Part shown: positions 39,601 to 50,729 of the stretch, in pieces | Numbering within the stretch: the stretch's first letter is position 1 | Layout of the letters: every line of letters starts with the position of its first letter | Translations under genes and position numbers: made by a program | Notes under the pieces: generated by a model | What the model saw: only the letters and a program-made list of their open reading frames with translations | The model's database searches: none | Told to the model about the DNA's origin: nothing | NCBI GenBank assembly: GCA_013433145.1 | Contig: CM024168.1 | Location: 16,129,868 to 16,193,867 of the forward strand | Direction: 5' to 3' | DNA from: Ascaris suum | Taxonomy: Eukaryota; Nematoda; Chromadorea; Rhabditida; Ascarididae | Length of the DNA: 64,000 bases

Positions 39601-39702
39601 CAGTTGCAAGCACATAATACTATTGTGAAGCATCTTGTTGCGAATTTCCGCAAAATTGATTTAATGAGTTATCTCAGTGAAATTGCAGCCGAAATCCCAT
39701 AA
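27616..39702 (+). CDS. FLYWCH zinc finger-MULE transposase-domain protein (host-like gene)
   Basis: Exons: 27616-27676, 29406-29621, 29699-29739, 30299-30448, about 31003-31139, 32141-33375, 34110-34290, 38695-38876, 39445-39702; about 820 residues. The ATG has an in-frame TAA six bases upstream. FLYWCH finger at about residues 8-65: LVLDGFMYVR, then IYWEC, RCFGRA and HTHPPD, so the zinc-binding C, C, H, H are present. Next comes a basic linker (LPSKT, TIRRARK), then a Ser-rich disordered region in the large exon with a basic KRK patch. The MULE core follows: RFVIFSTERCLGILEWYEWA, a first aspartate in VDVDLY, LLTIYARI, a second aspartate in FADYD, FPNARIKGSFDHL, VVNFFEDTFIGR, and a glutamate in SPFEVW. 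Both the finger and the D-D-E set therefore look intact. The gene has nine exons over 12 kb and no terminal inverted repeats were seen, so it looks like a domesticated transposase acting in DNA binding; an active element is less likely. The exon 4/5 junction is unresolved: exon 4 ends in phase 0 at its best donor, whereas exon 5 needs phase 1 or 2. Confidence 0.83.
29406..29621 (+). other. exon 2 carrying most of the FLYWCH finger
   Basis: The acceptor TTTTATAG and the donor A/GTAAGT are good. The frame is GFMYVRNAVKGERIYWECI, then CFGRAVTMSDKTYCSREHTHP. The first strand of the finger (residues VIKS..DTLVLD) comes from exon 1 at 27616-27676, and the split codon restores glycine. Confidence 0.88.
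30174..30202. other. perfect 13-bp hairpin in intron 3 of the FLYWCH-MULE gene
   Basis: The arms ATAGAGCAATAAA and TTTATTGCTCTAT pair perfectly around a TGA loop, about 100 bases before exon 4. Function is unknown; it may be the remnant of a small inverted-repeat insertion. Confidence 0.8.
36669..38107 (+). repeat. GC-rich 51-bp minisatellite with hairpin core
   Basis: About 28 tandem units of roughly 51 bp lie inside the 4.4-kb intron 7 of the FLYWCH-MULE gene. A typical unit runs TCTTCTGTCTTTCCGA then GCGCCGAAGGCGC then GAGTCTGTTACCCATTTC. The 13-base core is a perfect inverted repeat (GCGCC/GGCGC around GAA). Because 51 is divisible by three, frames remain open across hundreds of codons in several frames on both strands; these are repeat artefacts. 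Blocks 37200-37410 and 37682-37890 share the same order of variants, including a unit with TTTTTGGATGCGCC, so there is a higher-order repeat of about 480 bp. Composition contrasts sharply with the flanking AT-rich intron. Confidence 0.95.
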
Positions 39703-42597
39703 TTGGACAATGACGTCTCGATTATGGTAGAAAACTTCTTTCAGTTCTTATCAATTTTATTATTATTATTGTTTGTTTGTGGGAAATTTGAGTCGTCGCA
39801 TTACCTTATATTGTTTTTTAAAGAAACTTTTCTGAGTATCAAGTATTTATTCGAATATATATTAGTGCCGAGATTCGTTACCGATTGTTAAGTTTTATAG
39901 CACTTCATATTATTGTGTGCGGGCTGTTTGTATTATTAGCACTGCTACGTATAGGCTATTAGACTGAAAATTAGTCGACATTTTGACTGGGACCATGTTT
40001 CACTTCGTCATATTTATATTAAGTCCTTACAGGCAAGATTTTAGCAGAAAAGAATTGAAGAAATTTTTGATGCGCACTAGCGTAGGAGGATTTTCCAAGG
40101 TAACCGGTGCGCGCATATTAATTGGTTTTCTGGATTGCCTTCGGTGTTTTATGAGGGAATTCAAAAGAATATCTTTTCTGTTATCACCGATTCGTCTCAT
40201 ATTGAGATATTGAAGTTAGCTGGAGCTCTTATATGATTAGTGAGATGAGGACATGGGAGCATAACGTGCAACCGAAACGTATTTTCATCGTTTATTGCGA
40301 TTTAGCGATTGTCTCATCTATGATCTCTTAGTCGAGCTTCATTAAATTTTGAACAGTTCACCTTTGCCTTCCTCCCTCTAAGGAGGGTATGGAGAGGACG
40401 TTGGCGAATAGCCATTATCACTTTGTCGCATGATTTTATTTTAAAAAAATTTAATTTATCTAACTCTCTGGAGATTCTTTCAAGTTTTGTTGTTTATATT
40501 TTCTGTTTGTAAGCTTGAGGAGCTATAAATTCCGTTTATTCCATGGAAGGCCTCCCTGTTGGGGACCTATTTCCATAACGATCTTATTTGATATATCTCC
40601 ACTTTACCCTCCTCTTGTCTTCGTTTCGTTGCCAGCGTTCAGCGGCTATGATATCCACCTTCTTTTTATATGCTGAGCGTAATCTTCAGGTTTTCAATTG
40701 TTTCACGTTCAGGTCTGATGAATGCTTAGGTTCCATCATTTCGGGTTTTTCTCATGCTTTTCTATTTTTGGTTTTGAGACTTCAAACTTCTACTCTTTTT
40801 AGCTCAATGATGTTTGCAAAGTTTATATTCAATTAATAATACAAATGCTACCAGCGGATGAAGTTGTTAATTGGGAAAAGAGCTCAATATCTAATTTTTA
40901 TTGTTAGCATATTGCAAACATTATATTATTGAAATAAATTGTGCGTTATACGGTCTTTTTTTGATATTTTCATTTTTCACTCAAATTTAAGCAATCTAAT
41001 GTACTCGTATTTCCAGTGTTATCGTTCATTATCAATGCTATTATTATGAACGTTATCTCCATTATTGATAAAAAAATATCACGCGGAAATCATTGCAAAT
41101 TTTAGAAATTTATATTTAGAATATTGCTGAATTTAAAGCAATCAATTTTAGAATATTGCTAAATTCCTATTGTACTCATTGTTTATTCATCTGATATATG
41201 CATGAATAAAATTTTTTTTCATAGATAGTTTTTTTTTCACTTTATTGACGTTTTATGAAATAACGAATGCGTTCGGTTACGGACAAACCGATATCGCTGA
41301 TATTATTGGAAGATATGATTGAATGTATTTGTTATGAATATTGTTGTTAGTTTTTTTAAACGCATTTCGATAAGCAATAATGCACTATTGAAGATAATTC
41401 TCGTTTATATTTATCTCTCTAAGTACCCACTATATTGGCTCTCTCAATTGTGGGACATTGGCTTCTAGAGGTTTGAAATTTGACGGATGCAATATGCGCT
41501 AGAAGATGATCTTGTATGCATTCTGCTATAATGATTTATTCACTTTAAGAGACATAATATTATTGAGGAATTTATGTGATCGATTTTATAGGATCGTCAA
41601 AAAAGGAACCATATTTGTGGAATATTTGAAGGAATGGCATAATTTATCGATAAATAGATGCGTTTCTTTCATTTTTTTTTTTTTTGTCGTTTAACACTCA
41701 CTCAAAAATGACAATTTTTTTAATTTCTCGAACGTTGTTATGTTGCGGAAATGATGCCGCGGTAGGTGATTCATTTGGTACGTTGTTTTAAGATCATTTT
41801 TTTTCTCTCAAGGCGCTTTTACAATTCGTTCTGCTAGAAACAATATGGCACTGTCTTGCTTAGGTATGATAGGTATTGCTTATAAATGCCAAAGAGGTAA
41901 GAAAGATCTCGTCGCGTGGCGTGGCACCTGTAATTTTAGGGGCATAGTTGAAGACATCTGTGGTTAGCAAGAAATTTCACCTGACAAGGTGAATAGAGTG
42001 AAACTAAACTGAAACAGCGAGGAATATGCGCATTGAAGATCGAATATTTGACACTATCTAGCGGCCACATAGTGCGACATTCAAAGAAATTGGTTTTCAG
42101 GTGTTTTGCAAATCCACGTGAAATGCCCATGAAAGCATAAGCGTTCTATGCATTGTAATCCATCATTGTAGAAAAGCATTAAAAAATGAGGAAAATTCAT
42201 GATTTATTGGGAATGGGGCGGGGGGGGGGTGGGGGAGGGAGGGAGGAGGAGGAATTTCAATAAACTATGCAACAACGGAATTAAGGATTATTTTCGCCTT
42301 CTACGCTGTTCAGATATAAAACTGAGGAAAATTTTTTTTAGCCATTTCGCATCAGTCATGTTTGCATGTTGCATCGATCGGCTCATTGAAAATCGAACAT
42401 CAGTGGGGAAATTTTACTGATGATCAAATCAGCTAAATTATGAGAGCATCATAATATATGGTTCATTTTATACTAATATGAGGAATAGGTTTGGTTAACG
42501 AGTAATTGGGATTTCATCTGCTGTACTTTTCTCCAGGTGGTTTTTATTTTTTACATATTGTGTTTTTCTTGGCGCATTTAACGTTTGATGGGTTCAA
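39703..42597. other. 3' flank of the FLYWCH-MULE gene and intergenic DNA, no gene seen
   Basis: AT-rich sequence with short frames only. AATAAA occurs near 40934. A G-rich tract is annotated separately. Confidence 0.5.
42215..42252 (+). repeat. G-rich tract with several G3+ runs
   Basis: GGGGC, a run of ten G, then TGGGGGAGGGAGGGAGG. At least four G-runs are close enough for a quadruplex on the + strand. It lies about 450 bp upstream of the gene at 42700. Confidence 0.85.
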
Positions 42598-42625
42598 TTG
42601 GCCAGGTGGCAATTCACCTGGCCAA
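42598..42625. promoter_or_regulatory. 11-bp perfect hairpin upstream of the 42.7-kb gene
   Basis: The arms TTGGCCAGGTG and CACCTGGCCAA flank GCAATT, 75-100 bases before the ATG at 42700. It is GC-rich in AT-rich surroundings. It could be a protein-binding palindrome (each arm holds an E-box-like CAGGTG/CACCTG) or an RNA stem; regulatory use is inferred. Confidence 0.45.
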
Positions 42626-42699
42626 ACGCATATTATTAGCAACAGACGTTGAGCCCGCCCGATTGAGTTTTACAGATTGTGAGAGTTTGTGCAGATTAT

Positions 42700-43657
42700 A
42701 TGGATTCTTCGAGCAATATGTTCTGTGCTGGAGAGCCAAGCAATTTGCTTCAAGCAAGAACACATGATACGCCTATTCAGCAGTTTCAGTCGACCCCAAC
42801 GAATAATTCAGCCATCTCTTCTGGAAGTCTTTTTCATCAAGCGGGTGGGTATTCTAACATTATTTGATTACTGGATAGCATTACCGGCATAGAGGTGGAT
42901 AAGAACGTTGTTTTATACTGGCTACTTAATAAACCTTTCATGTCTTGTGAATAAATGTTTCGTAAGTTTTTTGTTTTGGTGTTAAAGATAGCCACATTAA
43001 AATTACACCATGGAATTGATTTAGCTGATTTCTTGAACACCATCTACTTGCAACGTCTACTTTTACGCCCTTTTAGTGAATCTTCTGATAGCCATTTATT
43101 TAAAAGCTTTTTTTTCCGTCTGTGCGCTGTGCGTCCTTCGCATTCAGCGACTAATGGATAGGCCATTGGGCTTCAGTCGTCGAAGCCATGAACCTTCATG
43201 AGGGCTTAAGTTAACTTAATGGAAGCTCAATTTGACTTCTCCAGAAGAGGCAAATACGAAACGACAAGAAAAGAAGCCGTCATCACCGCCGTTCTGTCGC
43301 GAACACTGCATGGGGGTTTTATCACGTTTCAACTATTTATGCTGTATATTTGCTCGCATTGTATCGGTGAGTCCGCTCGAAGTGGAGGACTTCAGTGGAC
43401 AGATCAATCTTGGTGAAGCGCCCACAAAGCATTGTAAGATTGGCGACTATTGCTATTTATTGGTCGATACATGTTTCGTGCCTCCACGCTGCGTTCGTCT
43501 AACGGTCGTGCCTGAATACTTGAAACCGGTAGCCGAATATCAACTGCAGTTAGCAAGAAGTTCTACAGGAACTGGTGTCGGCGATGGTGAGCTTTCTGAT
43601 TCGAACAGCGATGAAGATGATCGATCAGCTGATGAAAGAGGAGAAAATAGGGAATAA
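42700..43657 (+). CDS. unknown small protein with acidic C-terminus
   Basis: Two exons, 42700-42844 and 43245-43657, join in phase 1 to give 186 residues. An acceptor-like TTTGTGCAG ends five bases before the ATG, compatible with spliced-leader trans-splicing. Exon 1 is Ser/Thr/Gln/Asn-rich and looks disordered. Exon 2 contains a basic stretch (KRQEKKPSS), a Cys/His-rich segment (FCREHCMG, then NYLCC), then a folded-looking segment with KIGDYCYLLVD and PPRCVRLTVVPEYLKP, and an acidic Ser/Asp/Glu tail (SDSNSDEDDRSADE). I do not recognise the family. GDYCYLLVD faintly recalls the first strand of BAH-type chromatin domains, but that is weak. The 3' exon could contain a further short intron around 43317-43400. 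AATAAA at about 43832 could serve as a poly(A) signal. Confidence 0.45.
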
Positions 43658-46600
43658 CGCTACACAAATGAATAAGTAGATGTAAATTCGATGGCCGAGC
43701 CGTTCAGGACGGGTAATTTTTCGTGCCTTCTGAAAATTTGACGCAGTCTTTGGAAATATTCAAACGATACCACCTTTAATCCAGGCCATACTGTTGCTCG
43801 GAATTGCACAAATTTTTTCCACAACTGTTGCAGAATAAAACCTTTCGGGAAACGTAAAATGTATAACAGGTTTTATTGCTACACAGAGAAATTCCAATGG
43901 GATGGAGTAAGTGGAAAGGGAGTGGTTGTGTTTGAATATTATGTCACACAAGACGAATAGGAATGTTTGAATATCTGCAATATTCCATGCTAATTCCTGT
44001 TGACGATATTTGTGATTCAGTTAACTATGTCACAATTTAACAAGCATTACGTTTTTGCATGTTTACTATTTTTCTTTTCAGAATATAATAACAATTGATA
44101 AAAGGTATATTCCTTATGCGAATATGATGAAAATAATGAAATTTTTTTAATTATTAATTTCTCAACTTATCTACTGCAAAATAAACTTATATTCTTCAAT
44201 GAAGTTTATAGTCGCGTTGTTTTTATTATATGTGGACATTGTAAACTGCATGTGATCTTATTTGTTCTATTGTTGTATAATATGTGTTTATGGATCGTTT
44301 TTTTTGTATATTGATGGCTGCAAAAGAAAGAAGAATAAGGCAACAATCCATCATCAGTTCAAACATTTTAACACAGAAGGCTCGTCTTTTCTAGTTTTTC
44401 CTAGATGGTGTCGAAGTTTATGTCAGGTGCTAAGCCGTCTCCTGTTTTCTTCCTCAGTCTCGCATACTCTCGCATAATATTCCCAAAAATGGGTAAACTT
44501 CCCCGCTCTCTTGCCTCTCTGAACTTTAGACTTGGCTAGATTGCTACCTGTGTTTTTTACTATGTTTATTTCTGTCTTCACAAACATGTGCATTTTAATT
44601 TGCGTGTGATAACTTCTTTCTATTTTATGAGCTTTCATGAATCATCCTTTTCGTCTGTTGCATTGTTTTCCTCGATTTTGCAATGTAAACGTTGAGAGCG
44701 TGCAGCTGGATGTCACATCTCATTGTCACTAATAACTGGTGCATTTCATCACCAAAATGCAGTAGAATTTATTCTTTGATGGCAATACGTCTACTACAAA
44801 CATTTGCGAGTTGCTGTGATCGAAAATTCCCTTTTATTTTGCATCATCTACAAAATCTCAAATAATTACTGCAAACGTAGTTGGCAATAACCACAAAGAG
44901 AAAAACATCATATTGTTGGTGAGGTTGTACACGAGAGATGCGTGAAATTTTTTGCGCTCAAGCGTATTTAAGAAACGTGCCTATTCTTGTTTGATTGCCT
45001 CGATTACAATGAAATTAATCGTAAATAACGTACTTTACTTTCAATATTTATCGAGGTCGTTGCGTTGTATGATGTGCGCACGCTAGGTGACATCGAAATT
45101 ATGCTGATGCGTTCGTGAATAAAAATTTATCCACTCAGTTGCATCATTATTCATTGGTTATTTTTCATATGCGCAAATTTTACACTCAATAATATTACTG
45201 TTGTGACCCACATAACAAGCGAAAACTTGTAAATTCGTTCTCAGCACTCACAGTATGAAACGTCTGCTTAATGTGTTGAATTGGGCTATAGAAGAGCGCA
45301 TGTGGTGTCAGCTACTCTTTGATAAGCTTCAACTTGTTTTACGTATATGCAAGGTCGAGGTGATAAAGTTGCTTAGTTTTGAATAACGAAGCGAGAGTAT
45401 GATCGGAAAAAGATTCAGTGATGGTGGATTATTGCAGAAGAAGAGCATAGACGGGAACCGTTCATTTCCCAAAAATTGGCCCATTATGTGTTAAATACAG
45501 AAAAAATAGCCAATGGAGAGCATGGAAAATTTATTTGTAGACGATGATAGTTGGTATCTGTAATGCAAGAAATATACGAGAATCAGGGGATTATATGCTT
45601 TGCTAAACTCGTTAACTTCTATCACATCCGCTTTGCATAGCTGACTGGGAAGTATTGTGGCTCATGCTGCGTGGGTGGGTCACCTGAACGCAATTACTCC
45701 CATTTTAATTTGTCCATTATCTATGCAGAAGTGGCATTTTCTCATCCATCCGGCAATAGTAATGTGCGTTAAGATTAGACTGATGAATAGATAACATAGG
45801 ACACCACATTTTGAGGCAATCTCGATGTGCTCATAGACATGTGCAGTTTTTCGGCACATCAGCAATGTCATTGGTTTGTATGTTTACTGGACAGGAGACC
45901 AGCTGAAAACAGTGGTTGATATTGTTGTTGTGGGCTACTGAAGCAGTAATAACGGCCAAAGCTGTAGTTGTTGCTGCTGCAGAGGAGTGGTTGCTGCTTT
46001 GGTGCCCTAAATTGAGCTTCCGCTATAAACATAGGAATATAGCACTAGATGACGGTAATTGTGACCGCTTTCATCAGAAGGAAAACAAAATTCATTTGTC
46101 CGAACCGGTAACTAGAGTTATATGGAGATTTCTTAGTTCTCAATATTTTACGAGTTATTCTAAACTTTCTCCTCCAGTGGGCACTATCAACGAACGATTT
46201 GTCAGTGAGGCATAATAAAATATTGATCACACGAGTGAATCAGAGTCTCTATGCATGCATTTGTCATATTTGAATTTTGCAGAGATGCGCCAAGTGCTGT
46301 GAACTATTTGGTTTACATTCAAGAGAAGCGTTTTGAAAAAAACATAAAACTATGAATCATTTTGCTTTTTCATCCTTCTCCACCATGACGACGACACCCA
46401 TCTCCAAGGATATAAAAGGAAAATCACTCATATATGATCAGTGGCTGCTCATTTTTGATTGCTCGACGTTCAACCATTAGCGTCCTATTGTCGCCTTTCA
46501 TAAGGTCAGTGCCCAGCCGTTAAAAACATCACACCAAGAACGAATACAAGAAATTTTATACGACAGACGCCGAAGCAACCTGCTCGAGGTGGGTTTTTGA

Positions 46601-47652
46601 AAGGTTTTATTGTTACCCAAATTTCGTTCTACGCTGTTAAGCTGGACTGAGCGAAAGATAGCGTCCAGCTTGAGCAGCGTAACCGAATATCAAGGACAGT
46701 GTTGGGAGCAAGTTGCTTAGGTGTTACGAATAATCGCAAACTTCAGAGCAAATCCATTCCATCGATGCCTCTCACAGACCGAAAACCCCATTCATGACCC
46801 TTACGGTAGGGCATTTGTTCTCATGGTTCCATTCCATGCACTGAGCTCTTGCATGTGAAAGACCACAATTTGGCTTCTGCTGCTCGATACCTCTAACTGG
46901 TCGTCTATTTAAACTATTTGTTCATGTATTCGTTTACCTTTTTACTATGCAAGGCTGCAGAATGTGAGTCTCTCACTATTATCCATTCATCACTGATCAT
47001 AATATTCGTATCTCCTTAGCTCGCTTAAGAGTTCCTTTTGTTTCTCCCCATGTGAGTTTCACTATAGCCGTGTTGTGAAATCGGATAATGGATCTATTTT
47101 ATTCGAGCTTGAAGTCAGGCCTCTAAAAGGTAACTAGTGAAAGAGTCACAGATCATTCTGGGTTGAGTATTTTTGAGTTTTGAAGCTATCCAAAATGCAG
47201 TTGAAGAAAAAGGGACTGAGTCTCTTGCTCAACTCCATTTTCATTATCCACGAGCCAACGGAGCGACCTCTTTCTCCTCGTCGCTTTGTATCGAGATGAC
47301 GTGTAGCCAGGAAAATCGTCCATTGCTGCTTTATCGCGCAACTCTTACAATGAGATTATATGGCATGCGGAAAGCTAATCTCTCGTTCACACTTAATAAT
47401 AAGCTGATACAGATCTACTGCAGTCGGCGCATGTCGAATCATAAACGAGAGCCGAGTAGTTTCACATTTCCATGCAATAGGCAGATGGATTTCTCCTCTT
47501 GTTGTAAAAACTTACAAAATAGCTCTTGCAAGCCTCTTTGATCTCTGATTGAAGGTGACCGGATTGTTTCATGTGATGCATTTCTTATAGGTAACATAAT
47601 ACGGTGTGCTTTGTTCATTTGCACATAGAGCCGCTCACTTTGGTAATTGACG
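43658..47652. other. intergenic, no supported gene
   Basis: About 4 kb with only short frames. The longest, 122 codons at 47173-47541, has no signal peptide, no clear splice sites and no recognisable motif. Confidence 0.5.
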
Positions 47653-48225
47653 ATGAAAACTATCGCCGTCGTAGTGTTACTGATTGCTGCGCTTGTCATC
47701 ACTATCAATGCAAATCCACAATCCACTATGGATAATTCAGAGGATCACAATGTTAAGCGAGACTTATGCAATGGCCGATGCAAAAGAATGGTTTGTCTTT
47801 GCTAAAAATATGCGACCTTTCAACACCTCCTCGGGTAATAGTATAAAATCCTTCGTTAATCACTTTTTTTTATGCGAACGAGCTGGCGAGCTGTTGAGTA
47901 TAAATAGTATAAATAGTATAAATAGTACAAATAGTATAAAAGCTTAATCACAGCTTAAACCATGGGGCTTTGGCACGTTGATACGGAAGTTGCATGCTCA
48001 AGAATAGTATCATAAAACCTAATCGGAAGCAATAAACAAATACACAAAAAGTTTCGTCTAATTTTGACATGAAACCATGCACACCCCAGTGAATCAAAAT
48101 GATTAAGAGTTCTGCATCAAATTATTGTATTTCAGAAGTGCGTTCTCGGTGCATCATGCAAGCAACGTTCAGGTCAATGGGTTTGTGTATGCAAACGTCC
48201 GAAAGACGTAATGATAAAAAATTAA
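47653..48225 (+). CDS. small secreted six-cysteine peptide precursor
   Basis: Exon 1 (47653-47790) and exon 2 (48136-48225) join in phase 0 (donor ATG/GTTTGT, acceptor TATTTCAG) to give 75 residues. Residues 1-20 are a strong signal peptide (MKTIAVVVLLIAALVITINA). A short acidic pro-segment ends with a dibasic KR just before the first cysteine region (KRDLCNGRC), a typical convertase site. The mature part has six cysteines with spacing C-x3-C-x3-C-x5-C-x8-C-x-C and is basic, a disulphide-rich knottin or defensin-like layout. AATAAA hexamers at 48235 and 48280 follow the stop closely. Without splicing, exon 1 would read on for only four more codons (VCLC) to a stop. No named family is claimed; an antimicrobial or signalling role is equally possible. 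Confidence 0.68.
47898..47941 (+). repeat. 9-bp tandem repeat (ATAAATAGT)n
   Basis: About five units in the intron of the six-cysteine peptide gene. Confidence 0.9.
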
Positions 48226-49316
48226 TTATATGGAAATAAATATCAATGCCATCAACTCGTTTTGATTTTTCTACAGTGCAATAAACTAAATCATTTATAT
48301 GCAATGAGTTATTTCAATATCTGAGTCATCCGAAGGAATATATTCATAAATTTCTTTTAATATGATTAGATTATCTTTTTATGAAGCTGATTGCTTAAAA
48401 CAATCTATTGGCTGAAGATAGGAGGAAAACACCTTGAGGCGTTTTGTGATTCTTAGACTAGAGGAAGTAAGCTGAAAAACTAGAAAGCAAAAATAGGGAA
48501 ACGCAACCCGATTTTGATTCTTTTTCCCCATTTAAATAAGATTGCGTCCGAAAGCGATGTGCGGATGAGCCAATCAAAGCAACTAAACTAGCAGGTCCAG
48601 TTAAATAAAAGAAGGATGACAACTCTATCTTAGAGAAATAATGACCTCATTTTACGTCTGTTATTTGTTCCATTAGGTATGCTTTCTCATCATTCGCCTG
48701 AATAAACCGCTGAATAACTTATGCTACGTCGACGATACACCACTTCACTGCTGCCACTTCTATGGGAAGAAACGAAAGCTCAGTGGAAAACCCGTTCGGA
48801 TAACGGTATGGATCCTGCATCCTACCCGATTTCCATGATGGACAGTACTTTACCCATTGGTTCCATAAAATGAAAGCTTCATTTACACCTCGTATCTCAC
48901 GCATCTGAAAAATGTGTAAGCAGGCGACGACATAAATACTTGCAGAGAAAACGTTGATGCAACGAGGTTTGAAAAGAGGCAAAGGTGAGTAGGAAATTTA
49001 TCGATGAGTCCTGTCATTCAAACTATGAAATTCTATGGCATACGTTCAACTGGTCGCAGCTAATTGATGAAACCGATTGGTATGTTGTGTGGATATATAT
49101 AAGCGCTTAGTACCGGCCCGTTTTGCTTGTTCCTTCATTTGTTTTTTATCCAGATGCAGTTGACAGCATTTTGCAGTTTTGAGAAACGTCATGCATACAT
49201 CGCGCTGCATAGCAGGATCAGAAAAAGAGCTGAGAACGGCACTTGCGGAGTGATTTCGAAGAGATTAAAATTAGAAGAGGTCGTTATAAATTCGTTTGTT
49301 TCTGACTATTAAGAAG
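48226..49316. other. intergenic, nothing clear
   Basis: A TATATATAA-like box near 49095 is followed by an acceptor-like TTATCCAG directly before an ATG at 49153, opening a short frame to 49312. No signal peptide or family is visible, so it is not called as a gene. An 87-codon minus-strand frame at 48719-48982 is likewise unrecognised. Confidence 0.4.
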
Positions 49317-49677
49317 CTATGTGATAAGGTGATGGTAAGAGGCTTCACGTAAATTAGGATGAGAGGGTGAATAAACCGCAAATGAGGTAGGATTATAGCA
49401 ATCACTTTCCATAGTTGGTTCACAATTCACAAATGGAGCCACTTGAGCACAGTTATTGACAATTGGTATTATCAGCACTACTGGTCTGTATACTGGCGAG
49501 ATACAGAATGCAGCAAACTGAGCACAATTATTCGCATTGTCTCTGCAATCTGTTGCTGTAGTCACTGCCGCCGCCACCGTGGTTGTTGTCGCAGCTGTAG
49601 TGGTTGACGAATCTCCCGCTTCAGCTATGATTGCAGCTGCGCAGACCAAAAAAGGCGACTGTTGCGATTATTTTCAT
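49317..49677 (-). CDS. secreted ShK-like cysteine protein, reading frame broken by a one-base shift
   Basis: On the minus strand an ATG at 49677-49675 directly follows TTTCTTTCAG (possible trans-splice acceptor) and starts a basic-hydrophobic segment, MKIIATVAFF. At a run of six T (plus 49648-49653) the frame is lost; the continuing frame is open from there to the stop at 49317. After the break come the rest of a signal-like Ala/Ile stretch, a Thr/Ala-rich linker, then CRDNANNC and CAQFAAFC, a YRP segment, and NNCAQVAPF before a further cysteine. Spacing resembles the ShK fold, but the CxxxCxxC ending is altered, so at least one usual cysteine is missing. The shift is either a homopolymer-length error in the assembly or a true inactivating change. 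Nothing else in the frame is disrupted, which favours the former. Confidence 0.5.
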
Positions 49678-50729
49678 CTGAAAGAAAAGCACACTGTGGT
49701 TCTAGATCAACACTGAAAAGTGATTCTTTTTCTGATTTGTATGAAGAAGTTGACTCTTACCTTCCATTCAATTACTTACTGAAGGACATCTTTCATTTTC
49801 ATGCATTTTCTAAATCACTTTAAAATTCCATTTCAACGTTCAGCATTAGCCTGCAAGTAATTCATTCTGTCGTGAAGGGTCTATGCTTAAGTTCTGCAAT
49901 AAGTGTAGTAAGTGCTTAAGTCCGTGCTTGGGAATGGGGCAATGCATTAAATCAAAGTTTTCGTTGCTAGCTGAATGTCATGACAATTCACCCAATGTCA
50001 TTTGATTTGATCGAAACAAAACAAGGGATGCACCGATTTTTTTTTTGCATGCTCTTTGTAATAAGTTAGGGCAGCATGAAAATCAGGGTAAAATTGACCG
50101 TCGAAATGGTTATCGGGGCACGGTATCGAAATGATGAAATTGCCCGTTTTCGCAGTATTACGGGTGCATTGATTCTGATACAAATAAACATAAGGGTGGA
50201 AAATTGTTTTTTTTTTTGGAAAGGTGCGGAATGCTTACTCAACTTCTTTTAAGATCATGATGTTGTTGAAATAAACAAGTACCACGGGAGATGGGGAGAG
50301 TAGAGGACGGAGAGGGCCGCATCCTTTAAACACAAATATTATAGTGGTGCAAACAGGTTGTTTAAAAGCTGCTTTTTCCTCCGTTGGTGATATTTTGTTG
50401 GTTGAAAGACTGCTGTGAACGGTAATGATAATGTGTCAGCAGAAATTTTTCTTTCTGAACCCACCAATAGACAATGCGGCCTTCGCTTTATATTTCGGCA
50501 TTCGCTGAAGCAGTGCTCATGAATTTCATTATTCAATTTCCACCAATAGACGGCCATTCAGCGCTGCGTCTCTGCCTATACCCTCGCTCTTCGTATCGTC
50601 TGCGATTAAATACATCTGCCTTCAAAGTGATACGAAGCACCGCCAACTTCCTCAACGCAAACGATATCAATCTCTTCCCGAGGATATTATCATGAAAACC
50701 TGTTTCATTTCTTCGCTGTGGTCTTTCTT
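49678..50729. other. intergenic with one coding-like minus-strand frame
   Basis: A minus-strand frame at about 50040-50183 reads like protein (for example CPDNHFDGQFYPDFHAALTY) but has no clear partner exon. A T-run lies at 50037-50047. Other frames are weak. Confidence 0.35.

Noticed and set aside
27616..39702. FLYWCH-MULE locus as an active Mutator-like transposon
   Set aside because: Nine exons over 12 kb with no terminal repeats seen in this window. A host gene is the simpler reading, although only a genome-wide search can settle it.
47173..47541. 122-codon frame
   Set aside because: Scattered composition, no domain, no splice sites in phase with a neighbour, and a start that is not supported.
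49090..49312. TATA-like box, acceptor-like TTATCCAG and a short frame from the ATG at 49153
   Set aside because: The frame has no signal peptide, family motif or partner exon. It is noted only in the intergenic entry.
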